The notes under the pieces are model-generated. The model made no database searches. It was not told the DNA's origin and saw nothing but the letters and a program-made list of their open reading frames with translations. Position numbers and translations under genes: made by a program. From positions 185,294,084 to 185,358,083 of the forward strand of contig NC_135497.1 in assembly GCF_052857255.1 (NCBI RefSeq): a stretch of DNA of 64,000 bases, in the 5' to 3' direction. Origin of the DNA: Amblyomma americanum. Lineage: Eukaryota; Arthropoda; Arachnida; Ixodida; Ixodidae. This document shows, piece after piece, positions 26,501 to 36,800 of this stretch (within the stretch, counting starts at the first letter, position 1; each line of letters begins with the position of its first letter).

Positions 26501-27387
26501 TTTCAAGCAATACTCTTGAGGCGAGAAAATAAAATTTCTTTGACAGAGTTGCCTTCCATAAACTTTTGACAACAGGTTTACGTGGGAAGAGCCCTTAAAG
26601 AGACACTGAGGACATGTTTTGGCCTAAATCAACAGATAACCACATTCCAATGACAAAGACACTCTTTTCACCGCAAACGGAGCTTATAAAATGCAGTACA
26701 TCTACACAGATTTTTTGTGTGGATCCCGGAGGCTAGGCTTCACCTCTGTTCACTTCAAAACCGTGATCACAGAGTTCCTTTCGGTGTAGGCGTCATGAGC
26801 TTGAATTGAGTGGTGAGAAAATTTTTACATACAACTTCCTTACCAGTAGACCTTTCCATCGGGAAACATAGCAACGCTTCCACCCTAGACTTTTGCAAAC
26901 CAGTTCTGCACACAACAGTCCAGCAAGCAATATGGCGACTCTCCAGGAACTCTTATTGGAAAAGTCTATAAATACCTATCTGTCTTTTGCTGCTGGATGA
27001 AAATAAACAGAGCCACATAATTCGTTTTTACTAAGAACAAAAATTGGTCCTCGGTGTCTCTTTGGGCAGTCACTACAGAGGTTGACCAGCAAAGAAAGCA
27101 CTTACTGCCGGTTGCCGCCTAACTTGACTGAAATGGCTGTTCTACTGAGGACTGCAAAGGGTTAAGCAAAGGAACGTGCATGCTTTACATTGCATTTTAT
27201 TAAAAAACAGCTCAGTGTTAATAAGTTCTTGCTAAGGGACATTTGTTTTAGCAAGCGCTGTACTGTTTTGAAGGCTTCATTCATTGGGGAATTTGCTTCC
27301 CTTGCAGCTACTGTGCCGGACATCATCAAGCGTGAACTTGTTCACGAGATCAAGAATTTTCTGCTAGATCAGCAGGCATGCGGTTAA
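23429..27387 (+). CDS. ENY2: ENY2, transcription and mRNA export factor (SAGA/TREX-2), complete
   Basis: Four coding exons, 23429-23508, 24341-24411, 25897-25971 and 27308-27387, join in phase with GT/AG borders. They encode 101 residues, the same length as human ENY2. Conserved blocks are [46 protein letters not shown] and [13 protein letters not shown], spread over the helical Sus1/ENY2 fold. ENY2 is a nuclear subunit of the SAGA H2B deubiquitinase module (with ATXN7L3 and USP22) and of the TREX-2 export complex at nuclear pores. Residues 1-26 are unlike human ENY2. The start was chosen as the ATG at 23429, which opens the frame of exon 1 in a GC-rich first exon. It is convergent with NSMAF copy B. 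Confidence 0.96.
24341..24411 (+). CDS. ENY2: ENY2 coding exon 2
   Basis: Acceptor tttttatag, donor AAAG|gttggt. It encodes [17 protein letters not shown] and LKAYCK, the best conserved part of the family. Confidence 0.96.
24929..25142. mobile_element. 214-bp MITE-like inverted repeat, in ENY2 intron 2
   Basis: The arms of about 37 bases (ctcaagaacaaagcggcaaa... and its inverse ending cttcgttctctag) face each other with about 80 percent match. The interior is GC-richer than the surrounding intron. Confidence 0.65.
25897..25971 (+). CDS. ENY2: ENY2 coding exon 3
   Basis: Acceptor tcttgcag, donor AGAG|gtaagt. It encodes [20 protein letters not shown] and TPRAR, matching [20 protein letters not shown] of human ENY2. 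Confidence 0.96.
26595..27064. mobile_element. MITE with aaagagacactgagg ends, in ENY2 intron 3
   Basis: Left end taaagagacactgaggac and right end gtcctcggtgtctctttg are inverted matches. It lies between ENY2 exons 3 and 4 and has no coding capacity. Confidence 0.8.
27308..27387 (+). CDS. ENY2: ENY2 coding exon 4 and stop
   Basis: Acceptor cccttgcag. It encodes [20 protein letters not shown] and ends with TAA at 27385-27387. Confidence 0.96.
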
Positions 27388-27503
27388 TGATGCAGCTCAA
27401 AATATTATATACCATCGAATTATGTTTAACTGTGCTTCATGCAGTCATCACATCAGCCGTGGTACCTTTCAGTAATACATGTTTGGAATTGCACATTTAT
27501 AGT

Positions 27504-27509
27504 AATAAA
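27504..27509 (+). terminator. Candidate ENY2 polyadenylation signal AATAAA
   Basis: AATAAA lies 117 bases after the ENY2 stop codon. A second AATAAA is at 27612-27617. Either use would leave the transcript short of, or just touching, the NSMAF copy B stop at 27762, so the two convergent 3' ends are very close or overlap. Confidence 0.6.
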
Positions 27510-27761
27510 CTCAATATTGTTGTATGTACAAGTATTAAAACCAAACAGTGGGAAAAATATGTGTATATATTATCAAGACATCATGTGGCAAGACATCATT
27601 GACTGTACAGCAATAAATGGAACAAGCTTCCCATGAGCTTCTTTTCCCAAAATTTATGCATTCCTTGTATCCATGGGATGCAGTGATAGCTTTATGCGAT
27701 TTAGAGCAAATTTTTCCACCTGTGTCTGAAATGTAAAAACAGCAACAGCTGAAGAGAAGTG

Positions 27762-27859
27762 TCAGGGTTCCGCAGATTGCCACACCACCACTTTACCATC
27801 GCTTCCGCCTGTTGCAATAAGGCTTCCATCCTCGCACACGTGAATGCAAGTCACGGGCC
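27762..27859 (-). CDS. NSMAF: NSMAF copy B terminal exon, last WD40 blade and stop
   Basis: The 98-bp coding exon follows acceptor ggttacag. It encodes G-P-V-T-C-I-H then LIATGGSDGKVVVWQ, S-A-E-P and TGA. The last vertebrate FAN blade is GAVTCIW...IITGGEDRQIIFW, ending a few residues later. A canonical AATAAA close downstream was not seen; a CATAAA variant lies near 27650. Confidence 0.94.
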
Positions 27860-30800
27860 CTGTAACCAAAACATGACACTTATTGCATTGCAACTGCCAG
27901 CCTCACAAGGCTTGCACAGCTTTGAAAATGAATGTCAACAAATTTTATGCTTCAGCTAGATTTGATCTAAAGGAGCTTGCTCAATCAGTACATTGTTACA
28001 TTGTGTTGTCGTGAAAGCCTGCGCCAAATAATACACTTCTACATGTAGCAGAGGGCCCACAATCATGCGCAAAAGTTGGCGAGCCCTTTCTGGAGACTTT
28101 TTCATTTTCATGCTCACACCTGTGTATATTGATACGGGAATAAAAGAAGAGGCGGAGAGCGAGCGCGAGCGGCGAGCGTGCGGCTCTAGCACGAGGGAGA
28201 TAGAACGAGAAAGCTTGGCCGCCGCCGGTCGTGCTTCGCCGGCTCTCCTCCGTACTGCTGCTATATTTCTCTGGGCGGGCCCGTGGCATCCCACACCGTA
28301 ACATTTTGGTGGCAGCGGTGGGATCATATCGCTCACCCGCTCCCAGAATCAAGCACCCGACGTGCCAGACGACAGGAGTCCACCACCAGCCGATAGCGCC
28401 GACGACGCGGCGGCCGGCGCCGCTAGACCTAGGCGCTCGGAGAGGCTCGGCTCTTCGCAGCAGCCGGACGCCGGTGTTGAGCGCCTCCTGGATACAGTCA
28501 CCCAACGGATGGACGCATGGGAGGCCCGTCTGACTGCCCAGGCTGGGGAGATGGAAGCTCTCCGGCGCGAACTCCGTCGCCTGGTGCCAGCCGAGCCGAG
28601 CACAGGTCAGGTGCCTTTGGGCGTCCCCGCCGCCGCTGTTTACGGCTCTGCCGTCGCTGGGCCTGCGGTCGTGGCCGCCAATGGCGTGCTCGGCGCGGGT
28701 GCGTCCTCGCCGCAGTGTTCGTTGGACGTTGTGGAATTGCCCACATTTGACGGCACCATCTCGTGGGATGCTTACCGCATCCAGCTGGACGGTATTGCGG
28801 CGGCGAGAGGCTGGGACGAGCAAATGAAGGCATGGATGCTCGTTGCAAAACTGAGGGGCCGCGCCACCGAGCTGCTGCAGAACGTGCCGCCCGACCAGCT
28901 GGGCTCTTACACTGTTCTGGCGGGCCTCCTCGCCGACCACTATGGTGCCTCAGGTCAACCCCGTGTGCAGTACCACCGCCTGCGAGCCCGCCGTCAAGAG
29001 CCCGGGGAGACGTACCAGGACCTAGCCGCCGCCATTGAGCGCCTGGCTCTGCAGTCGCTGCCGGGAGCGCCTCAGAACGCCGTGGCCCTGGTCGGCACCG
29101 AGGCGTTTGTCGACGCCATCCGACTCCCCGAGGTGCAGCGCTTGGTCCGCTCTGGCCGTCCTGATTCCGTCCGCGCCGCCATGGCGCTTGCCATCGAGGC
29201 AGAATTGACTTTGCTGGCCACGCGGGGGTCGCCACCGTCTGCCGAGCGCAGCGTCCGGGTGCAGGCTCCTCGGTCCGCAGCCCCAACTGCGGCCTCTATC
29301 CGACGCCTGCGTAACGACGTCCGCATGACCTGATTCCGCTGCGGCCTGCGGGGACACTACGCGAGGGACTGTGCCGGCCCTCCAACGTCGGGAAACGATT
29401 TGGCGGAACTCCGGGGGCACCGTTCCGCCGTCCCCACACTCCTTCGTTCTCCGCGTCCCCTCCTTTCGTCGGCTCCGATTACCACTGATGCTCCTTACGT
29501 GCTCGTCGACGTCGCCCTGCTTGACCGGCACGTAAAGGCCTTGGTTGACACTGGAGCGGCTGTCAATGTACTGCACAAATCGTTTGTTGCTAACGCGCCC
29601 CACCTGCTTCTGCCAGCCGCCAAAACCCGGCTCTTAGCTTTTAACGGCACCCCTGTGGAGCAAGTCGGACGTGTCGTCGTCAACCTGACAGCACTCGGAA
29701 ATACCATCTCCACCGAGTTTGTTGTCGCAGACAGCCCTATTTGGCCAGTGGTCCTCGGGTGCGGGTGGTGCCAGCAAGCCGGAGTCGTCCTTAATTTTAC
29801 TAGAACCAAACCACGGGCGAGCCGAACTCTCTGTGGGCCGGGCTGGCTTAGCCGGGTTTCCAGCCTCGGTGTCGCCCTGTGGCAGTCCCTGGTGTCGGCG
29901 ACCAAGCGTGCCTCAGCATCTCTGCGTGACCTCGCGACGAAGTGGCCGTGTCGAGTCAAGCCGTTCGACGTCACTACCGTGACTGTGGCGTCCGCCGTGA
30001 CCCTGCCACCGGGTGCGGCAACGTGGGTGTATGCCAAGCTTGACAGTCCGGTCACAGCAGACGTGCTGTTCGAACCCATCCGGTGTTCAGCTCCAGCCCG
30101 TCAGATGACCTCCCCTCGAAGCCTTCTGCCTGTGCTCAAAGGAGAGGCCCACGTATTTATACTCAACATCAGCAGCGTACCTCTCGCGTTGACTCTCGGC
30201 ACGCAATTGGGTACAGCCTCAGTTTTGGACCCCGGGTCACCAGTGGCGTCTCTGCAACCTGAAGCCCCGCCTCGCCACCCTCCAGCGCCGGCGATCCTAT
30301 CATGGGAAGAATTTAACTTTGGACCCAGCCTGACCTGCGCGGAGCTCGCCTCTCTGAAGACCTTGCTGCTCGAGCATCGCAGTTGCCTTGCTCTCAGCGC
30401 CGGTGAACTCGGGTGCACTTCCTGGGCTCAACACCGAAAACCGCGGGCCCGTTCATCACCAACCTCGCCGTGTAGCGCCAGCCGAACGGAGAGTCATCCA
30501 GCAGCACGTGTGCGACATGCTTGACCAGGGAATCATTGCCCCTTCTTGTAGCCCTTGGTCCTCCCCTGTCGTCCTTGTGCGCAAGAAGGATGGAACACTC
30601 CGCTTCTGCGTTGACTATCGGAAGCTAAATGCTATTACTAATTGCGACGTGTACCCGCTGCCTCGCCTCGACGATGCGCTTGAAGGGGGCCCGTTATTTT
30701 TCCACGCTAGATCTGCTCTTGGGCTACTGGCAGGTGCCTGTTCACCCCGATGATGCGGAAAAGACGGCTTTCGTGACTCTCGACGGCCTTTACCAGTTCA

Positions 30801-33800
30801 ACCGTATGCCCTTCGGTCTCTCGAACGCTCCAGCCACCTTCCAGCGTCTCATGGACCGAGTCTTAGGCCATTTGAAGTGGACTATGGCGTTGGTCTACCT
30901 GGATGACGTAATTGTCTACGCGGCTACATTTGAAGAACACCAGAGACGCCTCAAACTCGTCCTCGAAGCCCTTACCTCTGCTGGGCTTCGCTTAAAACCA
31001 AAAAAATGTTTCTTCGGTTTCGCGGAGGTGACGTACTTGGGTCACGTTGTGAGCCGGCATGGCATCCGTCCCGACCCTGAAAAGCTAAAAGCGCTTACAG
31101 CTTACGAAGCTCCCACCACCGCCAAGGAGCTCAAAAGTTTCCTTGGATTTGCTTCGTATTTCCGTCGTTTCATTCCGGACTTTGCCAAGCGCAGCGCTCC
31201 ATTGACCGCCCTGCTGAAGAAGAATGCACCGTGGAGTTGGACGCAGGCCCAACAGTTCGCGTTTCTTGACGTCAAGCACGCCCTCCTCGAGCCTCCTACA
31301 TTGGCCCATTACGACGAATCGGCCCCCATCGTTCTCCACACGGATGCCAGCCAAGATGGGCTCGGCGCTGTCCTCCTGCAAGAAGACGGGTCTGGTGACC
31401 ACAAAGTCCTAGCTTATGCCAGCCGCCAGCTTTCCGACGTTGAGCGCCGCCGCCACTCTTCAGAACTCGAGTGCCTCGCCGTTGTCTGGGCCGTCGAGAA
31501 GTTCCGTCCCTACCTGTACGGCCATCACTTCACCATAGTCACGGACAATAGCGCTCTCACTTGGCTGCAGTCCGCCAAACATTTGAATGCCAAGATTGCA
31601 CGCTGGTCCCTGCAACTTCAAGAGTACAATTTCACAATAGTGCATCGGCGCGGCTCTGCCCATCAAGATGCCGATTTCCTTTCTCGCCACCCTTGTTCCG
31701 TGACGGCTTTGACGGACCTGAGGACTGCACAAACGCAAGATCCCGCCATTGCTGCCATAATCCACTCCCTTGGCGCCGGCGCAGGCCTCCGCCAACTACG
31801 CCGGGTCTATCGAATGAAGGACGACCTCTTGTGTCATGTGAAGCGGCTCCGTGGTCGACCACCCGTCTGGTTGCCAGTTGTGCCGGCAACACTGCGGCCG
31901 CAAATCTTGCGCGGCTTACACGACGCTCCCACGGCTGGTCACCTTGGTCGCGGCAAGACCTACGCACGAGTGTCGGAGCGGTTTTGGTGGCCTAATATGT
32001 CCAGAGATGTCAAGGAACACGTGGCGTCCTGCCAGACATGCCAGTACAGAAAACCGTCCACAGGTGTAACCAAGCCACCCCCGCAGGCTTTTTCGCCACC
32101 AAGTTCACCTTTCGAGCTGGTTGGACTGGATCATTTGGGCCCGTTTCCGAAGACGCGTGCCGGCAACCGGTATGTTCTGGTTGCGATCGACTACTTCTCC
32201 AAGTGGGTCGAAGCACTGCCCGTTCCAGACACGTCGTCCGCTCATGCCGTCGCGTTTGTGGAACAGCATCTCGTTCTTCGGCACGGTGTTCCTCGGCGCC
32301 TCATCACGGACCGTGGGAGCTGCTTTATGTCCCATGAATTTGAGCGAGCCCTCCGCTCCTTCCGCATTGCGCATTCCACTACATCCGTCAATCATCCGCA
32401 GTGCAATGGCCTCGTGGAGCGTGTTAACCGTACCCTCACGGATATACTCACATCCTACGTCGCTCCGTCCCACACAAACTGGGATCGTTTTGTTTCTGCT
32501 GCAGCTTTTGCAGTCAACACTGCAGCGCAAGAAACAACGCATGTGACGCCGTTCTCAGTCGTCTATGGCAGAACGCCCTCCATCCCTCTCGACGCGCAGT
32601 TGGGCCTTCCCCATCCTACTGCGTCACCAGCTGAATCTGCTCAACGACTTCATTCCGCCCGCCTCGACGCCCAGCGCAACCTCCTCACGGCTCACGCGCG
32701 TGTGCAAGCGGCCAACGCGGCAGCACCACCACATCCCCCCTTCCGGCCCGGTGACTTGGTCCTCGTTCGCCGCACCATCCGTGCGACTGGCCGTGCCGCA
32801 AAGCTCTTGCCCCGATACCGCGGCCCTTACCGTGTCGTTGCCCGACTCGGCCCCGTGACATACCGCCTCGAAGACCTGCCAGAGCATCGACCATGCGGTG
32901 TGCACCACATTTTCCCAGAACATGTTTCAAACATGAAGCGATATGTCTACGGCGCCTGCGGTGACTCCGACTTAGCTACCGGGTCCTCATCAGTGCCGTC
33001 GTCGCCTGCTGGCTCCATGCCTTCCCCACGCAATGCAGTCCCATAAACGGATCGCCGCTCAATATGCATAACACTCCCTGAAGTTAGCCTAACCGGTGTG
33101 GGACCTTCGCCCAGCTCACACACTTCGAATTCAACGAAGAGTGTGACCGTTTCCTATCTGCGAGCCCACATTGCATCGCCCCAGGAAACCCTGCATCAAA
33201 GCACGGCCTGACTTCTCCACCCCCCCCCCCCCCCCCCCCCCCCCGGTGGAAAGGTGATACGGGAATAAAAGAAGAGGCGGAGAGCGAGCGCGAGCGGCGA
33301 GCGCGCGGCTCTAGCACGAGGGAGATAGAACGAGAAAGCTTGGCCGCCGCCAGTCGTGCTTCGCCGGCTCTCCTCCGTACTGCTGCTATATTTCTCTGGG
33401 CGGGCCCGTGGCCACCCCGTGGCATCCCACACCGTAACAATATACAACTTCAGAGATGGCTATTGGTTAGAATCTTTCAGACGTCAGGCAGCTCTCATGG
33501 CCGCGGCCAATAAGCAGCGTAGCTCAGCTCCCAGAGGTGGGGTCGGCGGAGGAGCGCCGACCTTCCAGCGTGCAGAAAGTGATGAGAGGGAGCATGATGA
33601 CGCTGAAATTCAAATTTTGACTGCAGATAACTCAGCTTCTACAAAGCGCATTAAAAAAATTCTTCCTCTACAATATTCGTGAAGCAGCGTGCTTTAACAT
33701 CCCAGGCACACCGCAACCTTATTAGAGCCCCTTTAAGGACAACTCTGCCCATCTTTGAATACATGTTTGGAACACTCAATGTATATGAAGTTAGTTTATT

Positions 33801-36800
33801 TTGCAACAAAGTTTTGCAAGGAAGGCCAGGGAAAGAGCTGTATAAACAGCTTGAGGGATCCTGGCTTGCCCTTTTGCACAGCAGCATTGACAGTGGCGGA
33901 AGACAAGAACAAGGAACAGATAAAGGGAAAAAAGGGAGCATCATGAAAGCATATGCATCATATAATACATATATACTTGTAAGTAAAAATAAATATCACA
34001 ATACAGCACGAAGAAAAAAAAATACTACAGGAAAGTGGGGGGGGGGGGGGGGGGGGGGGGGGTGCTCACGACAATAGCAACATAAACCTACATGAATCTG
34101 TCGCAATTCTTGTAGAGAAATGTTGGCAGCTATAAAGGGCTGGCGATGTTCCTTGGTGCATCTAGAAATGTCTGCTATTAATTTGTTCTTCACTGCAAAC
34201 AATGATTGTGTAAGCTGAAGAGCGTGTGCTTTTACTAGTAAAAAAAAGAAAGTGGCACCTTCTTCAACTATTTGCACATGCAGACATTGCAGGCCTTGGA
34301 ACACCACTAAAGGAGCAAGTGCACATCTTGCTCATGAAAATGAATGGCAAGTGAAATTGTAGTTTCAACAGCCTCTTGCTTACATTTAGAAAGCTTAGAA
34401 TTAGTATTGTAGCAAGCTACAGAGAAGTGCACTTCCAAATTTCCACTGGACATGGTAGAAAACCTGTAAATGAACGAGCGTGTAGCCAAGTTCCAGCAGC
34501 TTGCCTGAGGAGTAGAACTATGAAACCATACTAGAGATTAAACAACATGGAGGCCTCATTTCAAGTCTTATTTTAACTTGTAATATATGACTTTTGTCCA
34601 CAGGGTTCTCGGACTGGTTAGCTGGGCAAGCAAGTTTTGGTTGTACTACATGCACAGGCATAAGTTATTTGCATGAAGGAAGGAAACCTTGGGAGAGGCC
34701 ATATAAGCTGCACGCCAAAAAGTGTGCCACAAGCTTCGTACTTTTGCAAGGACTACTGGGAGTCTTTGGCCGACGGCACAGCCAATAGTAACGTTCAGCG
34801 CAGTGGCATAGTCTGCTGCACATGCGCAAACCACTGAGACAGCGGCTAAGTAGGTGGGGGGAGCAGGAAAGAGCCTTCACGTCCGGCTTCAAAAAATGTG
34901 GCGTAACTGCCCCTCCACAGTTTTTTTCCTTCCTCCATGGTTGTTTGCTTTGGTTTGGTTAGGTGGAAAACCATAGTTCGCAAGCTTTGCCCTATGCCTA
35001 TGGCAATTTTTGCTAACTGGGAAAAAGCACATCCCATTTGGACAGCAAGTTTAGTTAAAATCTTGGACTATTCTTCACCCACGGTGCATGAATCTTCACC
35101 CATGACTGAAGCGAACCCCGATCGGACAGTGGCATGAAACAAATTGCGAGGGGGTGGACACTTAAGCTCCACCTTACGGGTATGATGAAACAGCGTTAAT
35201 GGTTGTTTGCTACTTTCTTATTTAGTACCTATTTCTAATTACACTCATTAGCATACATCAGTATGCATATTAGACCACATGATACAGGACACACAAGGTC
35301 TCTCGTTAAACAAGTCGAACGAACATGCCTCCACAGGCGAGGCGATAGCATGACTGACCTGCAACCCATAGGGTGATGGGTTCGATTTCTAATTATCCCG
35401 ATTTTTTTCAGCATAATAATTTACATGCCATAATGACATTTCAGTCATACAAACTCTTAATCACAATTAAACTCAAGTTTCAATGATTTTTATTCCACTT
35501 CTCAAAGTGTGATGTTATGACCTTGTCGACCAGTTGGGTTTTTCTCAACAATCCCAATGCCAACAAACACGACTTTTTTTTCGCTGAACATGAGCTTAAG
35601 GCTGTCACATAATATTTGCGTTAAAAGTAGCCACAAGGCAGTTCAACATTCTAAAGCATGCATTCATTACCTGCTATAAAAATTTTCATATATACTGGAA
35701 TAAGTATAATAGTATAGTAGTCATGTGATGTCATGGGTGCCATTTTGTGGTACAGCATGCAGTTTCAGCAGTGCAAGCTGGAGAAGGTGGCAATAAGCCG
35801 ATTAGATAGGCCTGCAGCCTTTTGCCTTACTACATGCACCAAAAAAATGACTGTCACCGTGGTGTTGCTGCACATTCCTTATTTTTTAGCTGTTTAGTGT
35901 AGGTCTACGCCACATAGATGTTGAATTTGTAGACCTTGCACGATAAGTAGGTCTTAAAAAGTGTCCCATACCTCATTAGACAAATTTCCTGTGGAATGTT
36001 TATGAGCTCCATATTGCCTGTGTCATGCAGAAAACATTACACTGCATTAAGCTTCAACTCTGCCCCTGCCATTCACATGTGGAATAAAATCATGCAGGAC
36101 TACAAGGTGTAAAGGTGGAAGAATCACTGGTATGCTAACGGTATTGTGTTCATTATTAAACCATGGAACACTTTTAAAGAACACACAGCTTCCCAACTTG
36201 GAACATGACTATGCTTTCAATCTTTCAATTACGCACGGGTGAAAGGTCTCACCAGAATGTGCTGACACAGTTGCAACTAATTTTGCGCTTAGCAGGTCCC
36301 AGACAAGGATGCTTCCAGAATCGCAGCCTGTCAGCACTGTTGCGCCGTCCCAGCACAGACACCTGGCAATTGACCAATGTATATCACATTTAGCACATGA
36401 AAAAAAAAAGGAAAGTTGATTGCTTTGCTTCAAGTGCCTCCAAACTGCTTTCATTAAAAAATTAAGATATAGACTGAAGTTTCAATTATACGATGCGAAA
36501 TTAATGGAGAGAGGTATGCAAAGGATGCCACAAAAAATCTTGACAGTCTACGCAGGCTTACTAATCTCACCCGTAATGTGCCAATCTACCAAAGTCGAAA
36601 ACCTCAACTCTGGAATGTTCCCACGTGTAGAACAAACTTTGGCTTACAAAGCATATAAAATACATTACCACGCCATAACAAACTTGACGTACAACATGTT
36701 GATGTATCACAGTTATCATTAAAACAACTTATAAGATGGTTTATGGTTTATGGGTGTTCAACGTCCCAAAGCAACTCTGGCTATGAGGGACGCCGCAGTG

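Larger units (their letters stand above)
28130..33439 (+). mobile_element. Ty3/gypsy LTR retrotransposon, nearly full length
   Basis: The element is 5310 bp, with 174-bp and 185-bp LTRs that begin TG and end CA, and ATAT target duplications at 28126-28129 and 33440-33443. Gene order is gag, protease, reverse transcriptase, RNase H, integrase, which defines Ty3/gypsy. The LTRs differ by two substitutions and one 11-bp repeat, so the insertion is young. The coding region has one in-frame TGA and two frame changes. It is intronic to NSMAF copy B, in the antisense direction. Confidence 0.95.
27966..33738. mobile_element. Older TIR/MITE-like element split by the gypsy insertion
   Basis: Joining 27966-28129 with 33444-33738 gives a unit of roughly 460 bases. 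Its outer ends (ctaaaggagcttgctcaat on the left, and the inverse of gagcccctttaagg on the right) resemble the aaaggg-type ends of other TIR elements here. The match between ends is weak. The interior is GC-rich and, when joined, open on the plus strand, but no protein family was recognised. Confidence 0.4.

Noticed and set aside
28498..29286. Long minus-strand open frame of about 260 codons
   Set aside because: It is the antisense shadow of the GC-rich gypsy gag; the plus strand carries the recognisable capsid and knuckle.
33356..33682. 108-codon plus-strand open frame across the 3' LTR end
   Set aside because: It begins inside the LTR and runs into the flank, so its present form is created by the insertion. 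It is mentioned only as a nested-element observation.
35280..35420. Possible SINE head (ggttcgat-like word)
   Set aside because: Only one weak B-box-like word, with no family body or target duplication.
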